NCBI GenBank assembly: GCA_023413555.1
Contig: JAEZPG010000118.1
Coordinates: 1 to 27,332, forward strand
Length of the DNA: 27,332 bases
Source of the DNA: Bacillota bacterium
GTDB taxonomy: Bacteria > Bacillota > Clostridia > Lachnospirales > Lachnospiraceae
Direction of reading: 5' to 3'
Every line of letters starts with the position of its first letter. Position 1 is the first letter of the stretch. Shown piece by piece: positions 16,197-23,888 of this stretch. Made by a program: the position numbers and the translations under genes. The notes beneath the pieces are model-generated. The model saw nothing but the letters and a program-made list of their open reading frames with translations, ran no database searches and was not told the origin of the DNA.

Positions 16197-16433
16197 ATGG
16201 AACATAGTGCGGGATTACATAGATTAGTAAATCTGATTGACTATTACTTTGAGCTTGGAGGAATGCAGATGCAATTTAATGTTGTCAGTAAAGAGACATT
16301 ATTAAGAGCACAAGCAGATCCATCTAAATATCAGAACCTGATAGTACGTGTAGCAGGTTACTCCGCTTATTTTGTCAACCTAGAAAAAAAAGTACAACAG
16401 GATATTATAGAAAGAACAGAAGAAAGAATATAA
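16197..16433 (+). CDS. Separate glycyl radical domain protein (small GRE subunit)
   Basis: The product has 78 residues and corresponds to the last part of a GRE: GLHRLVNLIDYYFELGGMQMQFNVVS, then ETLLRAQADPSKYQNL, then the glycyl loop VRVAGYSAYFV with the radical Gly at residue 54, and the closing helix KVQQDIIERTEE. ATG 16197 has AGGAG (16185-16189) 7 bases upstream; a TTG at 16176 that overlaps the core-gene stop is less likely. The gap after the core gene is 17 bases and the frame differs, so readthrough cannot join them. It resembles the spare-part protein YfiD/GrcA in concept, but here the main subunit has no radical domain of its own, so this protein must be the normal radical carrier. 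It should dock on the core near C453 after activation by the product of 16512. Confidence 0.93.
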   Translation: MEHSAGLHRLVNLIDYYFELGGMQMQFNVVSKETLLRAQADPSKYQNLIVRVAGYSAYFVNLEKKVQQDIIERTEERI

Positions 16434-16451
16434 AAGTATAGTAAAGTTAAG

Positions 16452-16484
16452 GAAAAGTGTCGGCATTTCTGGCTGACACTTTTT
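16452..16484 (+). terminator. Intercistronic terminator-like hairpin
   Basis: AAAAGTGTC (16453-16461) pairs with GACACTTTT (16474-16482), with a 12-base loop that has an inner GC/GC pair; T residues end the stem. It lies between the glycyl-domain gene and the activase gene, so activase is probably made in smaller amounts than the two enzyme subunits. Confidence 0.6.
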
Positions 16485-16511
16485 CAAAAACGGAAAAGAC
16501 TGAGGTATAAA

Positions 16512-17459
16512 ATGACTAAAACTAAAGAAGGAAATATTTTTGATATTCAAAGGTGGAGCATACATGATGGACCTGGGATTCGAACGAATGTATTTTTTAA
16601 GGGTTGCCCTCTTAGCTGTAAATGGTGTAGTAATCCAGAATCCCAAGAAGTTCATCAGGAACTGGCTTTTTTTGTGGGTAAATGTATTAGATGTGGGAGG
16701 TGTATTGTTAACTGTCCCCATCAAGCGATTGTTCCGTCGAAAGATAGTAATATCATTGACTATGCTATATGTCAAAAGCATTGCTACAATGGGCAAGATG
16801 GATTTGCCTGTACGTCAAAATGTTATGCCAAAGCTTTAAAGACTATAGGGGAAAGAACTTCTATTGCTGATATTATGAAAGAAGTATTAAGTGATGTTAA
16901 ATTGTATGAAAAAAGCGGTGGAGGTATTACTGTTACGGGTGGAGAACCTTTTACTCAACCAGAGTTTTTAAAAGAATTATTATGTGCTAGCAAGGAAAAG
17001 GGGTTACATACTACCATTGAAACCTGTGCTTATACCTCTTGGAAGAATATTGAGCAGGCATTGCCACTTATAGATTTTATGTTTGTTGATTTTAAAATAT
17101 ATGAGGAAGAGAAACATATCGTATATACTGGAAAGTCCAATCAAATCATAAAAGATAATTTGTGCAGAATAAATGAATATGCTAAAAATCATCCATTGAC
17201 CCTCGTAATCCGTACGCCAATAATAACAGGCATTAATGATTCTGAAGAGGAAATTGGACTTATTGCAGATTGGATCAAAAAGAATCTTTCAGAAGTTCAT
17301 ATCTATCAATTGCTTCCTTATCATAGACTTGGCAGAGGAAAGTATCACGATATTGGAAAAACATACACACTAGAGAACATAGAGCCTCCGTCAACTGATG
17401 CAATGGGAGTATTGGAGCGAATAGTTAGGAGTCATGGCCTGGAAAACAAGTATGACTAG
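16512..17459 (+). CDS. Glycyl radical enzyme activating enzyme (radical SAM)
   Basis: The product has 315 residues. The N-terminal motif RWSIHDGPGIRTNVFFKGC leads to the radical SAM site C32-x3-C36-x2-C39 (CPLSCKWC), which binds the 4Fe-4S cluster that cleaves S-adenosylmethionine. A ferredoxin-like insert follows with C58, C61, C64, C68 and C87, C91, C100, C104, matching the two auxiliary clusters of activases for non-PFL GREs. TVTGGEP (141-146) is the SAM-binding GGEP motif. The C-terminal part (VIRTPIITGIND, then LLPYHRLGRGKY) is typical. It should form the glycyl radical on G54 of the small subunit. GAGGT precedes ATG 16512. Such activases normally act on a glycyl loop swung out of the barrel; here they could act on the free small protein. 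Confidence 0.95.
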   Translation: MTKTKEGNIFDIQRWSIHDGPGIRTNVFFKGCPLSCKWCSNPESQEVHQELAFFVGKCIRCGRCIVNCPHQAIVPSKDSNIIDYAICQKHCYNGQDGFACTSKCYAKALKTIGERTSIADIMKEVLSDVKLYEKSGGGITVTGGEPFTQPEFLKELLCASKEKGLHTTIETCAYTSWKNIEQALPLIDFMFVDFKIYEEEKHIVYTGKSNQIIKDNLCRINEYAKNHPLTLVIRTPIITGINDSEEEIGLIADWIKKNLSEVHIYQLLPYHRLGRGKYHDIGKTYTLENIEPPSTDAMGVLERIVRSHGLENKYD

Positions 17460-17471
17460 AGGAGGTATCAA

Positions 17472-18998
17472 ATGGAAGATAATATAGTATTAAAAATGCA
17501 TAATATAAGCAAATCCTTTCCAGGAGTAAAAGCCTTACAAAAGGTAAACCTTGAGGTAAAACAAGGAGAAGTACATGCTCTTCTGGGCGAAAATGGTGCG
17601 GGAAAATCAACGTTACTTAAGATATTAGCTGGTGCATACATGAAGGATGAAGGTGACATATATATTGATGGTAAGCTCATTGAGTATATGGATCCCAAAA
17701 TAGCAGAGAATTTAGGAGTTTCTATTATATATCAGGAATTCAGCTGCTTACCTTATCTAAGTGTAGCGGAAAACATTTTTTTGGGAAGACAGCCGATTAA
17801 AAGTAATGGAATGATTGACTGGAAGCAATGTTATGAAGATAGCAAAAAATTATTAGATAGGGTAGGTTTAAAAGTTAATCCTAAAACACTATTAATGGAT
17901 TTAAAGGTAGCGGAACAACAAATGGTAGAAATTGCCAAGGCTCTTTCCAAAAATGCACATATTATTGTAATGGATGAACCAACCGCTTCTTTGACACAAA
18001 GGGAAATAGATAATTTGTTTCAGTTAATTAAAGATCTTAAAAGTCAAGGAGTATCTATCATTTATGTATCTCACAGACTGGTAGAGATAAAGGAAATTTG
18101 TGACCATATTACGGTGTTACGAGATGGATGTTACATAGATAATGCAGATGTTGCATCAGTAACTATACAAGATATGATACGAATGATGGTTGGTCGTAAT
18201 TTGACAGATATGTATCCTAAATCCAATGCAGAAATTAAGGACAAGATATTAGAAGTGAAAAATCTTAGTACAGAGGATAAATTAAAAGATATAAGTTTTT
18301 ATGTAAGAAAAGGAGAAATACTAGGGATTGCCGGTCTTGTGGGTGCTGGACGAACAGAGTTAGCAAGGGCAATTTTTGGTGCAGACCCAATATCAGAAGG
18401 AATAATTAGCATAAATGGTAAAGTTGTTAAGATTATTAATCCGTCTGATGCCATATCTTACAATATGGGACTGGTACCGGAAGACCGAAAAAGACAAGGG
18501 TTAATCTTAGGAATGAATGTGAAGGATAATACCACTCTTGCGAGTATAAAAAGTTTTGCTAAACTTGGTAAGTTGAAATTGTCGGAAGAAGAGAACATAT
18601 CTCTGAATTTTGTAGATAAATTAAGGATAGTAACTCCGGGTATCTTTGAAAAGGTAAATAATCTTTCCGGTGGAAATCAGCAAAAAGTTGTACTCAGTAA
18701 GTGGCTTTGTGCTAATTGTGATGTATTAATTATTGATGAACCTACAAGAGGAATTGATGTTGGTGCTAAGGTTGAAATTTACGAATTAATGAATGAGTTG
18801 GTTAGAGGCGGCCTAGGGATTATCATGATATCTTCTGAGATGCCAGAATTAATAGGTGTATGTGATAGAATCTTGGTAATGCATGAGGGAACTATCACAG
18901 GAGAATTGACACGCGATGATTTTTCTGAAGAAATGATCATGGCCTATGCAGCAGGACAGCACCCAGAAACAGAGGAGGTTAATGATGACAGAAAGTAA
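17472..18998 (+). CDS. Ribose/galactoside-type ABC transporter ATP-binding protein
   Basis: The product has 508 residues with two tandem ABC domains, as in RbsA/MglA. Domain 1 (1-240) has Walker A GENGAGKST (39-47), the degenerate signature VAEQQMVEIAKAL and Walker B IIVMDEPT. Domain 2 has the non-canonical GLVGAGRTE (288-296), typical of this family, a canonical LSGGNQQKVVLSKWL signature and VLIIDEPTRGIDVG. GAGGAGG lies before ATG 17472, 12 bases after the activase stop. It powers import through the permeases at 18985 and 20010 of the solute bound by the lipoprotein at 12693. The interleaving of transport and GRE genes links uptake to GRE chemistry. Confidence 0.95.
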   Translation: MEDNIVLKMHNISKSFPGVKALQKVNLEVKQGEVHALLGENGAGKSTLLKILAGAYMKDEGDIYIDGKLIEYMDPKIAENLGVSIIYQEFSCLPYLSVAENIFLGRQPIKSNGMIDWKQCYEDSKKLLDRVGLKVNPKTLLMDLKVAEQQMVEIAKALSKNAHIIVMDEPTASLTQREIDNLFQLIKDLKSQGVSIIYVSHRLVEIKEICDHITVLRDGCYIDNADVASVTIQDMIRMMVGRNLTDMYPKSNAEIKDKILEVKNLSTEDKLKDISFYVRKGEILGIAGLVGAGRTELARAIFGADPISEGIISINGKVVKIINPSDAISYNMGLVPEDRKRQGLILGMNVKDNTTLASIKSFAKLGKLKLSEEENISLNFVDKLRIVTPGIFEKVNNLSGGNQQKVVLSKWLCANCDVLIIDEPTRGIDVGAKVEIYELMNELVRGGLGIIMISSEMPELIGVCDRILVMHEGTITGELTRDDFSEEMIMAYAAGQHPETEEVNDDRK

Positions 18999-20013
18999 GA
19001 CAAATAATACATCATTTGGAACTAAGGTATTGTTGGGAGTGAAACCCCATTTATTGCTTTTGATAGCACTAGCTATATTAATAACTATCATGAGTTTTAT
19101 TGCACCAAACTTTTTGACTACAGGAAACATGTTGGATATTTTACGTGTTAACTCCATTAAGGGAATTATGTCAATTGGTATGACACTGATTTTACTAACT
19201 GGTGGAATAGATCTTTCTATCGGTTCTACATTTGCAGTGGCAGGTGCTATCGCAGCTTCCCTGATCAACGGAGGATACAGTGAGTTTACTACTAGTAATT
19301 TGATTAAGCTACCTACCTTGGTTGCAATCTTAATTGCTCTTTTAATCTGCGCCATGATCGGAATGGTAAATGGTCTTGTAATTACAAAACTTAAGGTGGA
19401 ACCTTTTATTGCAACTCTTGCCATGATGACCTTTGCAAGAGGTATTACATATTTATATACCGGAGGGTATCCAATTAATTTTAAACCAATACCAGATAGT
19501 TTTGCATGGTTTGGCAAAGGATATTGTCTCAATATACCAGTTCCAGCTATTATCTTTATTGTAATTGTTATCATAGGTGGGTTTGTTCTGAAGTATACCT
19601 GCTACGGACGATCTTTGTATGCTATTGGTGGTAATAGAGAGACTGCAAAATTAAGTGGAATAAAGAATAACAAGAATATTTGTATGGCCTATGTTATAAT
19701 GGCAGTTTTAGCCGGATTGGCAGGGGTTATTATGAGTTCTCGTATTGCTTCTGCATCCGCTGTAGCTGGGGAAGGTTATGAGATGGATGTTATAGCAAGT
19801 GTGGTTTTGGGAGGAACCTCTCTTGTTGGTGGGAAAGGTACTATCGTTGGTACAGTTATCGGTATCTTTATTTTAGGAGTAATTGAAAATGGTTTAAATA
19901 TTCTAGGAGTACCTACATATTTTAAATTACTTGTAAAGGGTATTGTAATAATACTAGCACTGGGATATCATGAATTTTCTCATGTAGCAAAGAAAAGGAA
20001 GGTCACAGTATGA
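18985..20013 (+). CDS. Ribose-type ABC transporter permease 1
   Basis: The product has 342 residues of the RbsC/BPD_transp_2 family with about nine to ten membrane segments. The family motif LLTGGIDLSIGSTFAVAGA, the cytoplasmic ALGIx-like coupling region around GIKNNKNI, and VLGGTSLVGGKGTIVGTVIG near the C-terminus are all present. ATG 18985 is chosen since GAGGAGG ends 7 bases upstream; an ATG three bases earlier is possible. The start overlaps the ATPase 3' end by 14 bases, implying translational coupling. Confidence 0.93.
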   Translation: MTESKTNNTSFGTKVLLGVKPHLLLLIALAILITIMSFIAPNFLTTGNMLDILRVNSIKGIMSIGMTLILLTGGIDLSIGSTFAVAGAIAASLINGGYSEFTTSNLIKLPTLVAILIALLICAMIGMVNGLVITKLKVEPFIATLAMMTFARGITYLYTGGYPINFKPIPDSFAWFGKGYCLNIPVPAIIFIVIVIIGGFVLKYTCYGRSLYAIGGNRETAKLSGIKNNKNICMAYVIMAVLAGLAGVIMSSRIASASAVAGEGYEMDVIASVVLGGTSLVGGKGTIVGTVIGIFILGVIENGLNILGVPTYFKLLVKGIVIILALGYHEFSHVAKKRKVTV

Positions 20014-21014
20014 AAATACATTGGAAGAAAAGACTTATAGGCATCAATCAACAGAAGTTAATTACAGCGTTCTTGGTGATTATGTTTCTTGGCTTTACGA
20101 TAGTAAAGCCTGAGTTCGCATCAAGTTATAGTATTACAAATATTCTGTGTACCATGGCGCTCTATGGGATAGCCTCTCTTGGTATGACAATGGTAATTCT
20201 TACAGGAGGAACAGACCTGTCTGCAGGTTCTGTAATGGCGTTATCTGGTGCTATTGGGGCAGGATTGCTTGGAAAGGGATTTAGTGCAGCCAATCCAGTT
20301 AGTTTACCTTTTATAGTCACTTTTCTTATAGCCCTTATATTTTGCGGCTTGATAGGCTATCTGAATGGTATATTTATTACTAAATTAAAAATTGCCCCAT
20401 TTGTAGCAACTCTTGCTATGATGCTAATTGCCAGAGGTTTAGTATATGTTGTTGCTGATTCTGTAGTACAAGGAGTATCAGGTTCTCCTATTACATTTAT
20501 GGATGAGGGTTATGCTTTACTAGGACAAGGTAAAATTGGAATTATACCAATTCAGTTTATTATATATATAATTTTATTCTTCTGTGTATATGTTTTTTTA
20601 AAGTATTCCAGAACAGGAAGAAGTATATATGCAGTTGGTGGCAATGCAGATACTGCAAAACTGGCTGGAATCAAGACAAATAGAGTTATTAGATTAACCT
20701 ATACGCTTAGTGGAATATTGGTAGGAATTAGCGGTTTAGTATTGGTCGGAAAGTTATCTAGTGCTTCTACAGTAGCTGCCCAGGGCTATGAACTTGACTT
20801 TATTACTGCAGTTGCGCTTGGTGGAACAAGTATAGCAGGAGGTCATGGAAGTGTTGTGGGAACGCTACTTGGGACAGCATTTCTAGCTGTGCTAAATAAT
20901 GGACTTGATATTATAAATATGCCATCTTTTTATCAATATCTAATCAAAGGTGTAATACTAGTAGTTGCTGTCTGTGCGGATATGTTTATAAACAGAAGAA
21001 CAAAGAAGGTTTAA
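20010..21014 (+). CDS. Ribose-type ABC transporter permease 2
   Basis: The product has 334 residues, a paralogue of the preceding permease with the same motifs (VILTGGTDLSAGSVMALSGA, LAGIKTNRVIRL, ALGGTSIAGGHGSVVGTLLG). It overlaps the preceding stop codon (ATGA at 20010-20013) and has AAGGAAGG upstream. Two different permease genes suggest a heterodimeric channel, known in some RbsC-type systems, where many others use one permease as a homodimer. Confidence 0.93.
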   Translation: MKIHWKKRLIGINQQKLITAFLVIMFLGFTIVKPEFASSYSITNILCTMALYGIASLGMTMVILTGGTDLSAGSVMALSGAIGAGLLGKGFSAANPVSLPFIVTFLIALIFCGLIGYLNGIFITKLKIAPFVATLAMMLIARGLVYVVADSVVQGVSGSPITFMDEGYALLGQGKIGIIPIQFIIYIILFFCVYVFLKYSRTGRSIYAVGGNADTAKLAGIKTNRVIRLTYTLSGILVGISGLVLVGKLSSASTVAAQGYELDFITAVALGGTSIAGGHGSVVGTLLGTAFLAVLNNGLDIINMPSFYQYLIKGVILVVAVCADMFINRRTKKV

Positions 21015-21038
21015 AAAAATGTCGAATTGTAGTATAAT
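21010..21038 (+). promoter_or_regulatory. Internal promoter before the sensory genes
   Basis: A perfect -10 TATAAT (21033-21038), a 17-base spacer and a weak -35 TTTAAA (21010-21015) overlap the end of the second permease gene. It would allow constitutive low-level expression of the sensor lipoprotein, response regulator and kinase independent of the main promoter. Confidence 0.45.
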
Positions 21039-21123
21039 AGTCAAACAACTAGAATAATAGTAGATGCAAAATACTGGGTAGATAAATGCAAATTCTGAGT
21101 ATGTGAAGAAAAGGGGTAGAGTA

Positions 21124-22296
21124 GTGGTATTAAAAGATACTAAAGTATATTGTCTTGTGCTACTTGGATTGTTCTTATTAAGTGGCTGTGGCATGGACTC
21201 CGGTCTTCAAATCAAAAAAGAAAATATGGAGATAAGTAATACGATAGACTTTATGATTTGTTGGCCTGAGGAGTCTATGTATGGAAACAAAATAAAACAG
21301 ATTGTTGATAATTTTAATCTCCAAGTAGAGAAAAAATCTAATATAAATTTGATTATGGTATCAGGAAGGGAAGAATATATAACAGAATTAAGAACCTTGG
21401 CTGCCACAAATGAACTTCCTGATATCTTTATACATATTAGAAATAACAAAGACTTATTTCTGGAAAAATCGGGGAAGTTAATGAATCTTGAGCCCTATCT
21501 GAATGAGTTGCATTATGAAGAAATACGCGAAAAGAATATAAAAGGTGATTTTTATAACAAAGAGTTGCTAAGTATATGTTTTGAAGTCCCTTCTTTGCGT
21601 TTTTACTATTCAAAGGATATGGCCAATTCGTATGGTTACCCATTTGTCTCAAATGATCCTAAATTACTCTTTAAGTTGTATGATCATATTTTAGAGTCAG
21701 AGAATGGTACATTGCAAATAGAGGATTATATTAAGTCAGGAGAAGGTATTACATTTCTTTATTATTTATGTGAACAGAATGAGAAATTTGATTCTTCCAA
21801 TACAGAGGACTGGGAAAATATATTAACAAAATGGAAACAATATTCTAAGGTATTTGGAACTTTTAAGAATCAATATATAGATAGTCAGATCGATAATAAC
21901 ATTAAACTATGTAGTTTGAATAGTTATACGTTTAATGAATTGGAGACAAAGAAATCAGATTTATACAGCTATGTAACATTAGAGGATAAGAGTAATCAAA
22001 GCTTATATGGAAGTCCTCTTTGCTTGGCTGCAAGAAAACAGAATGATAAAGAGACAGAGGAAATCGTTGTGCAATTTATGGAAAGCTTTTTAAATGAGAA
22101 CTGGAAAGATATTAAAAATATGGATATGCCAGAAAATCAAATTGATTTATATGATGACACTACTATCAAGATAATAGAAAGTGAGAAATTAGAGGCACGA
22201 AAAAAAGAAAAAATGAATGAAGTACTTAGTATGTTGCTTATGAATACTATGGAGTGCCAGGATGGCGCAAAAGTTATTGCTGAATTATGTAGATAA
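21124..22296 (+). CDS. Solute-binding lipoprotein, probable sensory partner of the kinase
   Basis: The product has 390 residues from GTG 21124, selected because AAGGGGT lies 7 bases upstream; a GTG at 21103 lacks such a site. The signal peptide ends in the lipobox LSGC (Cys 22). The rest follows the MalE-like extracellular solute-binding fold: IDFMICWPEESMYGNKIKQIVDNFN, LRTLAATNELPDIFIH (the typical hinge region), then LMNLEPYLNEL. It belongs to a different fold class from the ribose-type protein at 12693 and has no own permeases here. Its place directly ahead of a YesN/YesM pair suggests a solute sensor presenting ligand to the kinase, although transport with distant permeases is possible. 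Confidence 0.8.
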   Translation: MVLKDTKVYCLVLLGLFLLSGCGMDSGLQIKKENMEISNTIDFMICWPEESMYGNKIKQIVDNFNLQVEKKSNINLIMVSGREEYITELRTLAATNELPDIFIHIRNNKDLFLEKSGKLMNLEPYLNELHYEEIREKNIKGDFYNKELLSICFEVPSLRFYYSKDMANSYGYPFVSNDPKLLFKLYDHILESENGTLQIEDYIKSGEGITFLYYLCEQNEKFDSSNTEDWENILTKWKQYSKVFGTFKNQYIDSQIDNNIKLCSLNSYTFNELETKKSDLYSYVTLEDKSNQSLYGSPLCLAARKQNDKETEEIVVQFMESFLNENWKDIKNMDMPENQIDLYDDTTIKIIESEKLEARKKEKMNEVLSMLLMNTMECQDGAKVIAELCR

Positions 22297-22313
22297 CAAA
22301 AGGAAGATGCCAT

Positions 22314-23888
22314 ATGAAGATACTATTTGTTGATGATGAAAAAATAATTCGAGACGGTATGAGGGAACTAGTAGATTGGGATAAAGTAAAATGTACTAAA
22401 CTTGTTATGGCAAAAAATGCAACGGAAGCACTTAAAATAATAGAGAGTGAACCAATAGATTTAGTCATTACGGATATATATATGCAAAAAATGACAGGTA
22501 TTGAACTTGCCAAATGCATAAGAAGAACAGAGCCTCATATAAAAGTAATCATATTATCAGCATATGAAAATTTTAATTATGCACGAGAAGCCATTGAAGC
22601 AAATGTTCTAAAATATATATTAAAACCTATCGTTCCATCAGAGTTAGAGGATGCCATTATAGAAGCAACAAGGCAAATTGATTCTGAAATGAAACTACAG
22701 AATCAGATGCTTGAATCAGAAAAGTTGGCTGGTATGTATCAACCTATTCTAGCCAAGGACTTTTGGAAACTGTTGCTACGCGGAGAAATTCAAGATGAAA
22801 TAGATATCTCCCGTCGTGTTCAGCTAGCATGTATTATACTACCCAAAGACAAACTAGGTTGCATAGTATTCTCTGTAATAGATAAAAACATTAGAATTAC
22901 AGATGTTGATATAGCCAATATACATATTCAATCAAAGTCAATATTTGCATATGTCAAGATGGACCGACATACTATTGTTTTTTTATATTCTAGGAAGTTG
23001 AGTCAGGAAGAACTTTTTTACATGAGAGTAGAAGTAGAAAGGGTAATTCAGAGTACTGTGCTATTTGTACAAATGGATTATGTTAATAAGATTACAGATT
23101 TACGTTACTCATATTTGCAAGGTGAGCAGATAATAGATTTTTATGGAATGATTTCCGCTTCAGATAGTGCTGCTGATGTGGAAAATATAAACGAAATTCT
23201 AAATGACGAAAATATAAGGGTATGTAAAGATAGAATTATAGAAGGTATGCAGTATCGTACTAAAGCTGATGAAAAATATATTAATGAATATTTTAAACAA
23301 TTAGAGAGATACAATTTGCAAGAGAAGCAATACAACATAGCGGTTGGTAGATTGTTATTTGAAATGTTCCAAATACAAAAGAAATATAAAAAAATAGCAG
23401 ATAATGATTTTTTAGAGATATATCAAAACTTTATACTATGTGATTCATTACAAAAGAAGAAGTTATTTGTAGTTGATTTAGCACAGCAGGTATTAGAGAA
23501 TCGCAAATCTAATTTCATCAATAGTACAACCCAACTAATTATGGACGCAAAGAAAATCATGAATGAGGGGTTTCAAGATGAGCAGTTATCTATTAATAGC
23601 ATAGCAAATTCTCTTCATGTCAGTACTAGTTATTTATCTAGAATCTTTAAAAAAAAGACAGGGATGACATGTGTTGAATATATAACACGTAAAAGAATTG
23701 AAAAAGCAAAATGGCTATTGATAAACACGGATATAAAGCAGCATCAGATTGCTCAGGAGATTGGATATTCTAATGTCTATTATTTTAGTATACATTTCAA
23801 AAAAGTAACTGGAGAAACACCGGGTCAATATAGAAAACGAATGGAAGATGAAGATGCCCAAGACAATCAGAGGAAAAATAATTATTAA
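22314..23888 (+). CDS. YesN-type response regulator with AraC DNA-binding domain
   Basis: The product has 524 residues. The receiver domain (1-120) has the acidic pocket D7/D8, phosphoacceptor D54 in LVITDIYM, S82 and K104. A long middle region (about 125-410) is typical of the YesN class. The C-terminal AraC/XylS domain (about 420-515) has two helix-turn-helix motifs: LSINSIANSLHVSTSYLSRIFKKKTG and HQIAQEIGYSNVYYFSIHFKKVTGETPGQYRK. AGGAAG precedes ATG 22314. It probably activates the operon promoter near 12539 upon phosphorylation by the kinase encoded next. Confidence 0.93.
   Translation: MKILFVDDEKIIRDGMRELVDWDKVKCTKLVMAKNATEALKIIESEPIDLVITDIYMQKMTGIELAKCIRRTEPHIKVIILSAYENFNYAREAIEANVLKYILKPIVPSELEDAIIEATRQIDSEMKLQNQMLESEKLAGMYQPILAKDFWKLLLRGEIQDEIDISRRVQLACIILPKDKLGCIVFSVIDKNIRITDVDIANIHIQSKSIFAYVKMDRHTIVFLYSRKLSQEELFYMRVEVERVIQSTVLFVQMDYVNKITDLRYSYLQGEQIIDFYGMISASDSAADVENINEILNDENIRVCKDRIIEGMQYRTKADEKYINEYFKQLERYNLQEKQYNIAVGRLLFEMFQIQKKYKKIADNDFLEIYQNFILCDSLQKKKLFVVDLAQQVLENRKSNFINSTTQLIMDAKKIMNEGFQDEQLSINSIANSLHVSTSYLSRIFKKKTGMTCVEYITRKRIEKAKWLLINTDIKQHQIAQEIGYSNVYYFSIHFKKVTGETPGQYRKRMEDEDAQDNQRKNNY

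Noticed and set aside
13927..16433. The split GRE as a simple frameshift or sequencing error
   Set aside because: Between the core stop (16177-16179) and the small ATG (16197) there is a proper AGGAG site at 7-base spacing, and the core frame meets two stops in a row. A single indel would not produce this arrangement.
16197..16433. The small protein as a plain YfiD/GrcA-type spare part
   Set aside because: A spare part backs up a complete enzyme. The adjacent core has no glycyl domain, so the small protein is required, not optional. It is also shorter than GrcA and lacks its N-terminal extension.
18849..19574. 241-codon minus-strand ORF across the ATPase/permease junction
   Set aside because: Antisense to two well-identified transporter genes; the hydrophobic composition is a mirror of the permease codons.
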